The notes: generated by a model from the letters alone, not told the origin. A stretch of DNA of 64,000 nt from Paenibacillus pabuli (GCF_039831995.1 NZ_JBDOIO010000005.1:124001-188000); one strand, 5' to 3'. Shown: positions 46,433-55,988, numbered from the stretch's first letter. Made by a program: numbers and translations.

Positions 46433-47512
46433 TTATTCCACCAAATCTTGCATATATAATGCATCGCCTTTTACTTTTTGAACAGTTAGGCGTCTGCCTA
46501 AAATCCCATTTTTATAATGAGGCTCAATTGAGTCTTCTGGAGCAGGACGCAGTGCTTCTACATCGTCCTCCCGAATAACATCTCCAATTTCCAAGTCTCT
46601 TGTTAACCGTAAGCATCTTCTCTGAATAATAACTGTATTCTTCTCATTGTCTTCTACCTTCTTGACACCATCACCTAGTGATGCTTCAAGCTCTCTTGCT
46701 CTATCAACCATTTCTCTCCAAGTCGTGGGGTTCATTGAAAACTTATGATCTGGTCCAACCCTGTAGTTGTCATCCGTAAAATGCTTTTCTATAACCTTGG
46801 CCCCTAAAGCAATAGCACCAAGAACAGTGGCATGACCAGCAGTGTGATCTGATAATCCTAATATCATTTGCGGGTACTTTAGCGCGTAGGATTGAAGAAC
46901 CTTTAGGTTTATATACTTGAAATTTTCAAGTTCCCCTGTATAATTCGTATTGCACTGAAGAAGTACAAGTTGACGTGTATATTTCAAGGCCGCTTCTACA
47001 GCCCTCTCTACATCTTCCAACGATGAAGCACCAGTAGCCAGTATCACTGGTTTATCTTGCTTGGAAATCTCCTCAATAAATTCAGTCCACGTAATATCAC
47101 CTGATCCAATCTTATATGCGGGAATGTATCGATCCAACATCATGATGGCTTCATAGTCATAAGGTGTTGTCATAAAGTCAATCTCGGCTTCCTTCGCAGT
47201 CAGTGCAAGCTCTTCATTCCAGTCACGATTGCATTCATATTGCTTATAAGTGTCAAATACACTCTTTTGCCATTCTGATTGATGACTCAAAGCACTTTTC
47301 AACTCACGGAATCCATAGTCACTGACTATATTTTCTGCCTTAAAGTGTTGGAACTTAGCGGCATCCGCACCAGCTTCTTTTGCCAACCATATTAGTTCCT
47401 TTGCTTTCATGAGATCCCCGTCATGATTAGCTGCAATATCTGCAATGAAATATGCTGGTGATCCCGCATCAATCGTTCTACCATTAATTATAATTGAAGT
47501 ATCATATCTCAA
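46433..47512 (-). CDS. NeuB-family nonulosonate synthase
   Basis: Condenses phosphoenolpyruvate with a hexose derivative to a nine-carbon sialic-acid-like sugar. 359 residues: a TIM-barrel NeuB domain (AYFIADIAANHDGDLMKAKE, GADAAKFQHFKAENI, KIGSGDITW, GLSDHTAGHATVLGAIALGA and VIEKHFT) and a C-terminal SAF/antifreeze-like domain (about 290-355). Its start overlaps the RmlD-like gene stop by four bases. Whether the product is legionaminic, pseudaminic or another acid cannot be told from this gene. Confidence 0.87.
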   Translation of the reverse strand: MRYDTSIIINGRTIDAGSPAYFIADIAANHDGDLMKAKELIWLAKEAGADAAKFQHFKAENIVSDYGFRELKSALSHQSEWQKSVFDTYKQYECNRDWNEELALTAKEAEIDFMTTPYDYEAIMMLDRYIPAYKIGSGDITWTEFIEEISKQDKPVILATGASSLEDVERAVEAALKYTRQLVLLQCNTNYTGELENFKYINLKVLQSYALKYPQMILGLSDHTAGHATVLGAIALGAKVIEKHFTDDNYRVGPDHKFSMNPTTWREMVDRARELEASLGDGVKKVEDNEKNTVIIQRRCLRLTRDLEIGDVIREDDVEALRPAPEDSIEPHYKNGILGRRLTVQKVKGDALYMQDLVE

Positions 47513-48384
47513 GAATGTTCAACCTCCAAGTAATCCGAATAGAGCTGATCAATAACCTGCTCCATATCCGGCATTAAATAGCCTAAAAAATGTTCCGCCT
47601 TCATTACATTAAGTCCCATACTAGTTGATCTTTGAAGCTGATCTTCGGAAAAATAACTAATCACACTGGTATTCTGGGAACTGAATTCAAACTTGCGTGC
47701 CAAACTTAATATAAAATCTTTCTTACTTACCGACTCACGTGAAGCAATATTAAAAATCCCCTTTGCATTCCTTGTTATTAGGTCATACAAAATTTCGGAT
47801 AATTGCGATACGGTAATACTTGAACAATAAACATTATCAAAAAGCTGCATATTTTCCTTATTCTTCAGCGAATTTAAGGCCCATTCTATAAAAGTAGGCC
47901 TTGTCTCTATCCCGCGGAACCCAACTATATTGGTTCTAATCACCAAACTATTCTCAGCAGTAAGGGCGAAGCATTCCCCCGCAAATTTTGTCTTGGCATA
48001 CTCATTCAGTAGTGATACTTGTGACGATTCATCGTGAAGAATATTTTCTCGGTCTGGATAGTAATGGTCTGTAGAAATCTGTACAAGATATTTATTATTC
48101 AATCTGACATAATTAGCAAAAACAGCCACAGGTCTTGCATTTAACATGTAAGCATCTGCAGGGTTTTTCTCGCAAAACTGCAGGTTCACTATTGCTGCTG
48201 CATTAATAATTAAATCTGGTTCCAGCTTATATAAAACATCATTTAAACCTTCTTCGTCTAAAAGATCCATATTTATGTCAGCATTTTTTCTGGCTAGTGT
48301 AAATAATTTAATATCACATTTGCTGAATTTTTTAACTATAGCTTGACCAAGCATCCCCGTTGAACCGCATAGAAGTACTCTCAA
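47509..48384 (-). CDS. RmlD-like NAD(P)-dependent sugar reductase
   Basis: SDR-extended protein of 291 residues resembling dTDP-4-dehydrorhamnose reductase. The dinucleotide site is LLCGSTGMLGQAIVKKF, with INAAAIVNLQFCEKNP, VQISTDHYYPDRE and the YxxxK of NEYAKTKFAGE. A TTG at 48384 lies eight bases after GGAGG and is taken as the start; the ATG at 48423 precedes the ribosome site. Coupled to the synthase. It would supply a reduction step not found in standard legionaminic or pseudaminic pathways. Confidence 0.78.
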   Translation of the reverse strand: MRVLLCGSTGMLGQAIVKKFSKCDIKLFTLARKNADINMDLLDEEGLNDVLYKLEPDLIINAAAIVNLQFCEKNPADAYMLNARPVAVFANYVRLNNKYLVQISTDHYYPDRENILHDESSQVSLLNEYAKTKFAGECFALTAENSLVIRTNIVGFRGIETRPTFIEWALNSLKNKENMQLFDNVYCSSITVSQLSEILYDLITRNAKGIFNIASRESVSKKDFILSLARKFEFSSQNTSVISYFSEDQLQRSTSMGLNVMKAEHFLGYLMPDMEQVIDQLYSDYLEVEHS

Positions 48385-48433
48385 ATTGAGAACCTCCAAT
48401 TTATTTAATATCAAAATTAGCAACCTTTGCCCA

Positions 48434-49114
48434 TTATTTATTTTCCGTACTTAAATATTCAATCGCTCTCTCCAATGTCACATTTTCTGGACCAATCTTA
48501 TTAAATAAATGATACATTTGAACATATTGCTCTAAAGTGTCCACTGTAACACTAATATCCGGTCTTTGAAATAGTCGATCATTCGGTTTAATCTTTTTCA
48601 TCTTGAAAGATGAGTTCTGAATAATGTATGGTGTGACATGCTCTTGATCATATGGTAATATTGCCTCTTTATACGCTATGCTTAAAGCCCTTTTTGTAAT
48701 AACTTCTGAACCCGACCCAACTGGAATGGATTCAAACCGCACATAGTCCAAATCTGATTTTGTGAGCAGTTTTACGCCTTGGTCAATAAAACGCGGCTCT
48801 GTCAATGGATTATCTGCAGTTACTCGCACCACAATATCTGCTTCTGCTTTCTCAGCCGTCTGATGATACCTTTCTAATACATTGTCGAGACTCCCACGAA
48901 AACAATAAACCCCCATACTTCGGGCTTGATACTCTAATAAGTCATCTTCCGCTCGATCAGATGTAGCAATCCAAATTTCATCAAGTTCAACGGATAATTG
49001 AATTCGTTCTATAACTCGTTGAATTAAAGTTTTACCGCATAAGTCCTTCATTACTTTACCAGGTAATCTAGTGGAAGAAAGCCTCGCTTGAACAATACCT
49101 ACTGTCTTTACCAT
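48434..49114 (-). CDS. SpsF-type cytidylyltransferase
   Basis: Nucleotidyltransferase of 226 residues activating a sugar with CTP. The signature VQARLSSTRLPGKVMKDL is at residue 8, with IATSDRAEDDLLEYQARSMG and VVRVTADNPLTEP, as in SpsF and acylneuraminate cytidylyltransferases. In this setting it most likely forms the CMP-activated nonulosonate. The ATG at 49114 overlaps the upstream SDR gene by seven bases, with GGATGG just before it; 49123 is an alternative. A 49-base gap precedes the next gene. Confidence 0.8.
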   Translation of the reverse strand: MVKTVGIVQARLSSTRLPGKVMKDLCGKTLIQRVIERIQLSVELDEIWIATSDRAEDDLLEYQARSMGVYCFRGSLDNVLERYHQTAEKAEADIVVRVTADNPLTEPRFIDQGVKLLTKSDLDYVRFESIPVGSGSEVITKRALSIAYKEAILPYDQEHVTPYIIQNSSFKMKKIKPNDRLFQRPDISVTVDTLEQYVQMYHLFNKIGPENVTLERAIEYLSTENK

Positions 49115-49896
49115 GCTGTCCATCCGCCATCTACTGCTATATTTTGGCCAGTTATGAAACTAGAAGCTTCCGAAGCTAATAATAGTAGCACACCTTTTAA
49201 TTCTTCTGGTTTCCCGATTCTCCCAAGAGCTGTTTTCTCACTGAGTTTCTTTATAAACTCTTGATTTTGCTGTACTACTTCCTTTGGAAATGGTCCTGGA
49301 GAAATAGAATTACAGCGAATGCCCTTACTTCCATAATGACATGCAATATACCTGCTTAGTTGAATAATGGCTGCCTTTGATGCTCCGTAATTAGCAGGGT
49401 TATTTTGACCTGAGTCACCATAAATCTCTGGATTTGGAGACACCATCCCATACATTGAAGCAATGTTTATAATATTCCCCGTTTGAGCATCTAGCATATG
49501 GGGGAGAGCAGCTCGAATGCAACGATAATAAGCATTTATGTTACCATCTATACCTTTGAGCCAATCTTCTTCCGTATAGTTTTCAAGTTGTGAAGCCACA
49601 CCTGTACTTGCATTATTTATTAGAATATCAATTTTTTTGAATCTCTCAATTACACTTGAAAAAAAATAATTAACCGAATTTGAATCTAATATGTCGAGGA
49701 TCCCCCACCAGTGATTTCCTCCGTATTCAACATTCAATTTATTGGCGAGGTTTTTGCATTTGGCTCCATCTCTGCTAGCGATGACAACAGTTGCCCCATA
49801 AGCAGCTAAGATCTCACTCAAAGCACTACCTAGATGTCCAGCTCCGCCCGTTACTACAGCCACTTTTCCAGTAAGATCAAATAGATTATCCTTCAT
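49108..49896 (-). CDS. Classical SDR oxidoreductase
   Basis: 262-residue NAD(P)-dependent reductase. The TGxxxGxG motif is VTGGAGHLGSALSE, the structural NNAS is present (ILINNASTGVA), the catalytic Ser is in NIASMYGMVSPNP and the YxxxK is NYGASKAAI; the C-terminus FITGQNIAVDGGWTAW is typical. It lies four bases downstream of the aldo/keto reductase gene. The substrate is presumably a keto-sugar of this pathway, from context only. Confidence 0.82.
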   Translation of the reverse strand: MKDNLFDLTGKVAVVTGGAGHLGSALSEILAAYGATVVIASRDGAKCKNLANKLNVEYGGNHWWGILDILDSNSVNYFFSSVIERFKKIDILINNASTGVASQLENYTEEDWLKGIDGNINAYYRCIRAALPHMLDAQTGNIINIASMYGMVSPNPEIYGDSGQNNPANYGASKAAIIQLSRYIACHYGSKGIRCNSISPGPFPKEVVQQNQEFIKKLSEKTALGRIGKPEELKGVLLLLASEASSFITGQNIAVDGGWTAW

Positions 49897-49900
49897 AATA

Positions 49901-50800
49901 TCATGCTCTCCATTTGCTTGGATTTAAAATACACTCTGGTACCCTTGAAAATAATTGCATAGCTTCCTCTGATACCACGGAAGAAAGAGGTGGAAGTTCC
50001 AACATACGTACATTATCCTCCAGTTGTTCCAATGTCTCACAACCAATGACCATATAATCAATGTGTCTAAGATCACGAATATATATGAATGCCAACTCAG
50101 TAATAGAGTAATGATTTCTTTCAGCGAGTAGCCTCAAATTACTTAAATGAATTTTTGCTGCTGACATATATTCAGGGAGCTGGTCTGGAGACAAAAGTAA
50201 TAGCCCTTGAAGGTAAATACTTCTTGCATGAATACTAATCTTACGCGTCTTTAACCGTTCAAGCTGCCCGGATGTAATTAATCTCTGATCAAGAATATTG
50301 ATTGGAATTTGAATGACATCCATATCCTCCAATTCTAGAAATGTTTCGACATCCTCTGGAGTATATATAGATACACCTATTTTTTCCACATGACCCTGTG
50401 CCTTGAGTTCACAGAGAACTTGTACCACTTTGCGATCATGAGAAAGCATATTGTCAGGTGAATGTAGCAAGCAGCAATCTAATCTCAATACACCCAAGCG
50501 AAGCTTCGATTCCTCGATATACTGCATCATACTTTTTCGTATGTCTTGCAATTCTACTTCATTTCTTTCTGGAATAAGCGGTATCTTGGTTATGATTACA
50601 GGAGTATTTGTAATCCCATACCTTGCTTTCCCCAGAATGTACTCACTGTCTCCATAACCAGGGGCAGTATCAATTACATGTATACCTTTAGTCATTGCCG
50701 TTCTGACTAACCTAATTGCTTCAGCATAATCTGGCTGTCCGCTTATATTAGCAATCCCATATGGCATTCCAAGCTGTGCCGTCCCTAATGCCAATTTCAT
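49901..50800 (-). CDS. Aldo/keto reductase
   Basis: NADPH-dependent reductase of 299 residues with the AKR barrel. Catalytic residues are visible: Asp and Tyr of HVIDTAPGYGDSEYILGKA, Lys of PVIITKIP and His of CCLLHSPDN. ATG at 50800 follows GGAG by nine bases; 50818 is an alternative three bases after the dehydratase stop. In this cluster it may reduce the 4-keto group made by the dehydratase. Confidence 0.82.
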   Translation of the reverse strand: MKLALGTAQLGMPYGIANISGQPDYAEAIRLVRTAMTKGIHVIDTAPGYGDSEYILGKARYGITNTPVIITKIPLIPERNEVELQDIRKSMMQYIEESKLRLGVLRLDCCLLHSPDNMLSHDRKVVQVLCELKAQGHVEKIGVSIYTPEDVETFLELEDMDVIQIPINILDQRLITSGQLERLKTRKISIHARSIYLQGLLLLSPDQLPEYMSAAKIHLSNLRLLAERNHYSITELAFIYIRDLRHIDYMVIGCETLEQLEDNVRMLELPPLSSVVSEEAMQLFSRVPECILNPSKWRA

Positions 50801-50821
50801 CACATTCAACTCCAGCATTGA

Positions 50822-51814
50822 TTAATCCAGCAGTTTTTCCTTTTGTATCCATTCTGCAACAAGAGACTTAGAAATAGGTTTCATATCAGGAAGAGCTGTA
50901 TGAGTATAATCATTTTTTTTATTATACAGCGAAGGGATGACATACATATCCTCATGTTCTTCAGCGATATACTGTTCATCTGTCGTCATGAGTTCTTCAT
51001 ATCTTTTCTCTCCAGGACGAAGACCAATTATTGACAATTCAATTTTTTGTCGTATGTGATACCGTTCCGAAATCTGGTCTATTAATACTTCTGCAAGATC
51101 CCCTATACGTATTACAGGCATTTTAAGTACAAAAACTTCCCCTCCACTAGCTCTTTCATTCGCTTTAAGAATTAAATCTATCGCTTGCAAAGGCGTCATC
51201 ATGTATCTCAACATATCTAAGTCTGTGACTGTAATTTTCCCTTGCTCAAGAATTTGTTTCTTAAATAGAGGAATTACAGACCCTCGGGATCCCATAACAT
51301 TCCCAAACCTCACCGAAGAGAATACTGTGGTTTTTGATCCCTTTTGATACTCTGCAGCTGAAATTAATCTCTCTGCTGTAAGCTTTGTCGCTCCATACGT
51401 GTTGGTTGGTGATATAGCCTTATCTGTACTAGTGAATAAAACTTTAGTAACGTTATTCTCCAAAGCTGCCTGTATTACGTTTTGTGTGCCTATTACATTG
51501 GTCTGTACTGCTTCAAAAGGATTATACTCACATGAAGGAACATGCTTCATCGCTGCAAGATGAAAAACATAATCGATACCTTCCATGGCTCTGGAAAGAC
51601 GCTTTTGATCTCTTACATCTCCAATCAAAAATCGTAATTTCCGAGAGTAAGCTTGAAACTCTATTGCCATCTCATATTGTTTGTGTTCATCTCGGCTGAA
51701 AATTCTGATGACATCCGGTTCATCCTCAATTAAACGACGCACCAAATGATTACCAATTGTCCCTGTTCCACCTATGATTAGGATCTTTTTCCCTTGATAA
51801 TTATAGTCTGGCAT
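50822..51814 (-). CDS. PseB/LegB/CapD-like nucleotide-sugar 4,6-dehydratase
   Basis: Inverting or retaining UDP-HexNAc dehydratase of 330 residues. The cofactor site is ILIIGGTGTIGNHLVRRL; the catalytic triad equivalent is LFTSTDKAISPTNTYGATK (Asp-Lys replacing Tyr as in the PseB/FlaA1 group); MKHVPSCEYNP and SVRFGNVMGSRGSVIP are conserved in that group. It makes a 4-keto-6-deoxy sugar, the first committed step in nonulosonate synthesis. It overlaps the Maf-like gene by 14 bases. Confidence 0.87.
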   Translation of the reverse strand: MPDYNYQGKKILIIGGTGTIGNHLVRRLIEDEPDVIRIFSRDEHKQYEMAIEFQAYSRKLRFLIGDVRDQKRLSRAMEGIDYVFHLAAMKHVPSCEYNPFEAVQTNVIGTQNVIQAALENNVTKVLFTSTDKAISPTNTYGATKLTAERLISAAEYQKGSKTTVFSSVRFGNVMGSRGSVIPLFKKQILEQGKITVTDLDMLRYMMTPLQAIDLILKANERASGGEVFVLKMPVIRIGDLAEVLIDQISERYHIRQKIELSIIGLRPGEKRYEELMTTDEQYIAEEHEDMYVIPSLYNKKNDYTHTALPDMKPISKSLVAEWIQKEKLLD

Positions 51815-53609
51815 TGAAGCTCCTCTCTGGTTGTAAACCTTCCATTCTCTCTATCGACTCACTTAACACCTCTGTTAAAAAAGAAGTCTGTCCAAGAATC
51901 TGATGTAGCAGTTCTCCCAAATGCTCTGCGATTAAATCAGATTTACGAATAATACTTTTCTCAGTAATAATACTTGGAAGTTCCCGGTCAAATCGGCTGA
52001 TCTCAGCTGGGAGCAAGGTTTCATAAAGCGGATTAAACCAATCCTTATTTACGACTCCCCCCCATTTCTGCTCGATCATCTCTAAGCTATTTTGGCATTT
52101 TTTAGGCTTAGTACGGCTTAACTCCCTGATTTTTTTAATCAATTTTAAAATTTGGTCTATTTCAATCAATAGTTCGGATATTTCTTCTTTTGTCCGAATC
52201 ATTTTTGCTTTTACCCTTTCCATCTGGACGGGATTTACGATTGAGGTTTTCACTTGATCCAATAGATTTACAATTACACTATTATCCACCTGTTCTTTTT
52301 TTACGATCTCAAATACATCCTCTACCGGTTTCCATGCAGAACCTTCTATATGGGCACCATTGTGAGTCAAGTTAATAAATTCAATTTTAGGAAGAACAGT
52401 AATTAGATTTTCAATCCTATCTTTCATTTGCAGGAAGCCTGCAGTTGTTCGGTTATGCTCTCCATTAACATTGACAACAGTGTGCTCAGCTTGTCTGATC
52501 ACCTTATCAATATAGCTTCTATCCCCATGATTAATCCCCTCAGCGTAAAACTGTTCTCCAGGGAAAGACAAATCCTGTCCCATCATAATAATACGCGTAC
52601 ATCCCAGCCAAGCGGCCGCTTGGATTGCTGTTCCGGCAACAGTGGGATTTGGACGTAAAATCATATCATCTTTCTTTATATCCATAAAGTAACTCGTCAC
52701 TTCATCGTTATTCATTACTCCATAGCAAAGCCCTTCCTCTTTGAAATCTGAGACGCCGTAATAAGCAGAAGAAGTGAACAAAGTTGGAGTTTGTTTCGCT
52801 AGTTCACTAGAGAAAATTTTTGAATTTACCTCTCCTCCATCCATTATAACTGCAAGATGAGGTTGGATTCCTTTCTTTACCAATGCTTGTATGCTTGAGC
52901 CTGCTGAAATAATAATCGCATGCTCCCTCAACTTCTCTAGCCACTGAATGTCCTTTTCCAAGGAAGGTCCTGATGATACAATAATTGCTGTAGTTCCTTT
53001 AAGTTTCCCAATTAATTGATTGAGAGAAGGTATTTTCAACATCGTTGGTATTTGAAATAAACTATTTCGTATCCAGTCGTGACGAAAAAGATTTCGTACA
53101 TTTTGGTTGGACTCAAAAATTTTTTTATACTCCAAATAATTTGTCTTTGTAGAATGCAGGACATCAATTTGGTTCTCGAGGTAATAGCGAGAAGCTACAA
53201 ACGCCATTTCATCATGAATATGAGTAGACATAATCGAAAATAACTTATTTAACTGTTTATTCCCAATTGAAATAGCATAAATATTGGGATGTTCAAGCAC
53301 AAATGTGATATCCATATGATGCGTAGCATTTATAAACGATTCTTCGTCAGGCTCATACACAAAGAAAATACGGTCCGGATATAATTCAAGCAAATCACTT
53401 AATCCTAATCCTTGGCCAAACCCGTAAACAAAAACGGACTTTAAAGTACCAACTGCTCCCTTAACCGCAGCCAGCCACTCATGATCCTTTTCTAATGATT
53501 CTGTTAGTCTAAATTCTCCTTTTACAGATCCTTTTTGGACAAAATCGCCTTCTAAAACGTGTGGGAAACGCTTTTTAATTACAGCTAAATTCCGTTCGTA
53601 GTCCTGCAT
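51801..53609 (-). CDS. Maf/DUF115 flagellin-modification protein
   Basis: 602-residue motility-accessory-factor protein, proposed to transfer nonulosonate sugars onto flagellin. The DUF115 (6-hydroxymethylpterin pyrophosphokinase MptE-like) domain is centred at about 210-400, with TTAIIVSSGPSLEKDIQWLE, VIMDGGEVNSKIF, PNPTVAGTAIQAAAWLGC and IIMMGQDLSFPGEQFYAEG. ATG at 53609 has GGTGG eight bases upstream. First gene of the island, after the flagellar terminator at 53684; a sigma-D-like -10 lies upstream. Transferase activity is inferred from the family. Confidence 0.8.
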   Translation of the reverse strand: MQDYERNLAVIKKRFPHVLEGDFVQKGSVKGEFRLTESLEKDHEWLAAVKGAVGTLKSVFVYGFGQGLGLSDLLELYPDRIFFVYEPDEESFINATHHMDITFVLEHPNIYAISIGNKQLNKLFSIMSTHIHDEMAFVASRYYLENQIDVLHSTKTNYLEYKKIFESNQNVRNLFRHDWIRNSLFQIPTMLKIPSLNQLIGKLKGTTAIIVSSGPSLEKDIQWLEKLREHAIIISAGSSIQALVKKGIQPHLAVIMDGGEVNSKIFSSELAKQTPTLFTSSAYYGVSDFKEEGLCYGVMNNDEVTSYFMDIKKDDMILRPNPTVAGTAIQAAAWLGCTRIIMMGQDLSFPGEQFYAEGINHGDRSYIDKVIRQAEHTVVNVNGEHNRTTAGFLQMKDRIENLITVLPKIEFINLTHNGAHIEGSAWKPVEDVFEIVKKEQVDNSVIVNLLDQVKTSIVNPVQMERVKAKMIRTKEEISELLIEIDQILKLIKKIRELSRTKPKKCQNSLEMIEQKWGGVVNKDWFNPLYETLLPAEISRFDRELPSIITEKSIIRKSDLIAEHLGELLHQILGQTSFLTEVLSESIERMEGLQPERSFNARL

Positions 53610-53647
53610 GATAACAACCACCATTCATATTATGACTTCTATTTACA

Positions 53648-53654
53648 TTATCGG
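53648..53654 (-). promoter_or_regulatory. Sigma-D-like -10 upstream of the glycosylation island
   Basis: Minus strand CCGATAA, part of the sigma-D -10 GCCGATAA, about 40 bases upstream of the Maf-like gene. The expected TAAA -35 is not at the right distance. Confidence 0.35.
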
Positions 53655-53683
53655 TTACTGCTTTCTAGAAATGAAGTTAGCAA

Positions 53684-53717
53684 AAGCAAAAAAACCCCTT
53701 TTACCAAAGGGATTTTA
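53684..53717 (-). terminator. Rho-independent terminator after fliT
   Basis: Minus strand ATCCCTTT-ggta-AAAGGGGTTTTTTT. Confidence 0.85.
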
Positions 53718-53738
53718 TACCATATTATAAGCCGATAT

Positions 53739-54095
53739 TTAATTTCTTTTATCTATGAAAAGACCATCCATTGTGTACTGATTCTGGTAACCACGTTGTT
53801 GAACTCGTGCTCCACCAAATTGTCTAAGCTGTTCTGCCGCCTCTTCCTTAAGAAAGTGCATTCTAGCCTTTATAAGCATATCACTTTCCATAATTTCAGA
53901 AATATTCTTTTTATCAGATTCGTTAAGTTGAGTGCGGTAAAATTCCATCTCATATACACATTTCTCACGTCGATCTATGAACTCTACGAAATCTTCTTCA
54001 GTCCAATCATACAGATGGTTTAGTGCTTCACCCGTCTCATATCTTAACCTCTCAAGTAACTCAGACAACCCTGTTGACCCACTTTGCTCATTCAT
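53739..54095 (-). CDS. fliT: FliT-like flagellar chaperone
   Basis: 118-residue mostly helical acidic protein directly downstream of fliS, overlapping it by four bases (ATGA). Length, helical heptad pattern (LSELLERLRYETGEALNHLY, VYEMEFYRTQLNESDKKNIS) and position match FliT, the FliD export chaperone. No catalytic motif exists. The family is poorly conserved, so position is the main evidence. Confidence 0.72.
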   Translation of the reverse strand: MNEQSGSTGLSELLERLRYETGEALNHLYDWTEEDFVEFIDRREKCVYEMEFYRTQLNESDKKNISEIMESDMLIKARMHFLKEEAAEQLRQFGGARVQQRGYQNQYTMDGLFIDKRN

Positions 54096-54472
54096 ACGAC
54101 AGCTCCACCAACACTCTTACTCGCTTCAACCCAGGTCTCCCTAAGATCCACTAAATACTCAAGGACTTCTTCAGCTTTAGCGATATTCTTATGAACATTA
54201 GATTCTATAAGCAAATGAAGCATGTATTCATAGACTCGGATAAGATCATTGGAGATGGTATAGGAGAAATCCAACGATGAGATAAGCTCATTGACAATAC
54301 CCTGCGCCTTACACAAGTTATTATTGGCTTTTTCATAGTTTTTTTGTTCAATCCCTTCAATACCAGACTTCACAAAACGAATGGCACCATCATACAGCAT
54401 TATCAACAACTTGGGCTTTGAAGCAGTCTGTGCCTGAGCCTGCTGATATTTCTGATAAGGTGAATTAATCAA
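54092..54472 (-). CDS. fliS: Flagellin export chaperone FliS
   Basis: 126 residues. Family landmarks: YQKYQQAQAQTASKPKLLIM near the start, LYDGAIRFVKSG, KANNNLCKAQGIVNELISSL and a helical C-terminus. FliS binds the flagellin C-terminus and keeps it unfolded for export. It lies 16 bases after fliD. Confidence 0.94.
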   Translation of the reverse strand: MINSPYQKYQQAQAQTASKPKLLIMLYDGAIRFVKSGIEGIEQKNYEKANNNLCKAQGIVNELISSLDFSYTISNDLIRVYEYMLHLLIESNVHKNIAKAEEVLEYLVDLRETWVEASKSVGGAVV

Positions 54473-54488
54473 TGTTTATCCTCCTTCA

Positions 54489-55976
54489 CTACAAATAACT
54501 TGCCAAACTTGATGAAATACTATTGTATTTATTGATCGCAGTTTCCATAGCTGTGAATTTCTTATAGTAATTCGTTTCTTTCATACTAATCTTGGAAGTT
54601 AGTTCGCTTATTCTTCTATCCATTCCTAACAACTGAGTCCCCATGGTACTGTTCGACAAGAAAGCAGCAGTCAGATCAGAGCTGTACTTGGAAGTACCTG
54701 CAGTCTCTGCCAGCTTGATTACAGCCGTATTGGAAATCTTCCGCATGCGTGCAAAAATACCATCGTTCTCCGTGTATGTGTTGTTCACAGTAGAATTGGA
54801 GTAATTTTGTCCAAAGAAATTATTCACAATATCAGGGTTTTTCTCAAGTGAGGCTTTTAATTTGTCGGTGTCCAGAAGAAGTTTACCCTTTGTTTCATAA
54901 GTCCCTGTAGACATTCCCAGATCGGCAAAACTAATTTTAGAACCATCTGACAAAGTGACTCCTTGAATCATGGCCGCTCTCATATCTGAAATGGCAGAAG
55001 TTAATATGCTATCATTTTTTAACATCCCGCTCTTGGCTTTAGAGGTCCATAATTCGATCTCGTCATCCGTCATTGCACTCTTCTCTTCCGTAGAAAGAGG
55101 AGCATATTTGGAATATCTCTCTTCACCAACTTTACCATTCATAAAAGTTAAAAGTTCGTTATATGAATCGACGAAACTTTGAACCGTCGCAACTATGGAG
55201 TCTACATCCTTTGAGACTGCAATCGTTGTAACCTGGTCATTACTAACATTGTTTAAGGTAAGTTCCACACCATTTACTGTTAGGTTATTACTAGCACTAG
55301 TCATAGTAACACCATTAACTCTTAATGAAGCATCTTCTCCTCCTGTTAGGCTTGAGTTAAGCTTAAGCGCAGTAAAAATGCTTCCTGTCAAAGCAACATC
55401 CTTATTCCCCGTTGTTTTGCTAGTTAATGATACCTGACCAGTTGAGCTATCAAGCACTGCTGTAACTCCTGCTGAGCTGCTATTGATTTTGGAGATAAGT
55501 GAACCTAGAGTTGTATCTTCGGTAACATCTGTAATGGTAGTATCACCGATCTTAATCGTGTCACTACTATATCCAGTTATATCAGATAATTTAACATTGC
55601 TCCAATCGGTTATTGATGCATCTGTTTTTGTGGGATTCTCAGTGGATACCGTTTTTGCAGCCTTAGCCAGTTTTGTAACACTGACCTCCAATACCCCACT
55701 TGCAGAGGAAGTAGCTTTTGCGGTAACCGCTGTTGCATTTCCGGTTACCGTCGCCTTTTGTGCGTTCAGCGAGGCACTCTTGCTTAAACTAGATAGTTTA
55801 TCCTGAATAAAAGAAACTAATTTCACACTGGTCTCTCTATAATTATCTCGTTTCCATTCGAGGAGTTGCTTTTGTTGATTCAACTTGGTGAGAGGCTGAC
55901 TATCCGCTTTCACCAAATTCTTAACTAGTGTGTCTATATCCATACCCGATGCCAAACCAGAAATACGTGTAACCAT
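54489..55976 (-). CDS. fliD: Flagellar hook-associated protein 2 (filament cap) FliD
   Basis: 495 residues. Family N-terminus (VTRISGLASGMDIDTLVKNL) and C-terminal coiled coil (LGMDRRISELTSKISMKETN) flank a Ser/Thr-rich central region. It caps the growing filament. It is 12 bases after flaG in a flaG-fliD-fliS-fliT operon driven by the promoter at 56423-56449. Confidence 0.95.
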   Translation of the reverse strand: MVTRISGLASGMDIDTLVKNLVKADSQPLTKLNQQKQLLEWKRDNYRETSVKLVSFIQDKLSSLSKSASLNAQKATVTGNATAVTAKATSSASGVLEVSVTKLAKAAKTVSTENPTKTDASITDWSNVKLSDITGYSSDTIKIGDTTITDVTEDTTLGSLISKINSSSAGVTAVLDSSTGQVSLTSKTTGNKDVALTGSIFTALKLNSSLTGGEDASLRVNGVTMTSASNNLTVNGVELTLNNVSNDQVTTIAVSKDVDSIVATVQSFVDSYNELLTFMNGKVGEERYSKYAPLSTEEKSAMTDDEIELWTSKAKSGMLKNDSILTSAISDMRAAMIQGVTLSDGSKISFADLGMSTGTYETKGKLLLDTDKLKASLEKNPDIVNNFFGQNYSNSTVNNTYTENDGIFARMRKISNTAVIKLAETAGTSKYSSDLTAAFLSNSTMGTQLLGMDRRISELTSKISMKETNYYKKFTAMETAINKYNSISSSLASYL

Positions 55977-55988
55977 TCAGATACCCTC

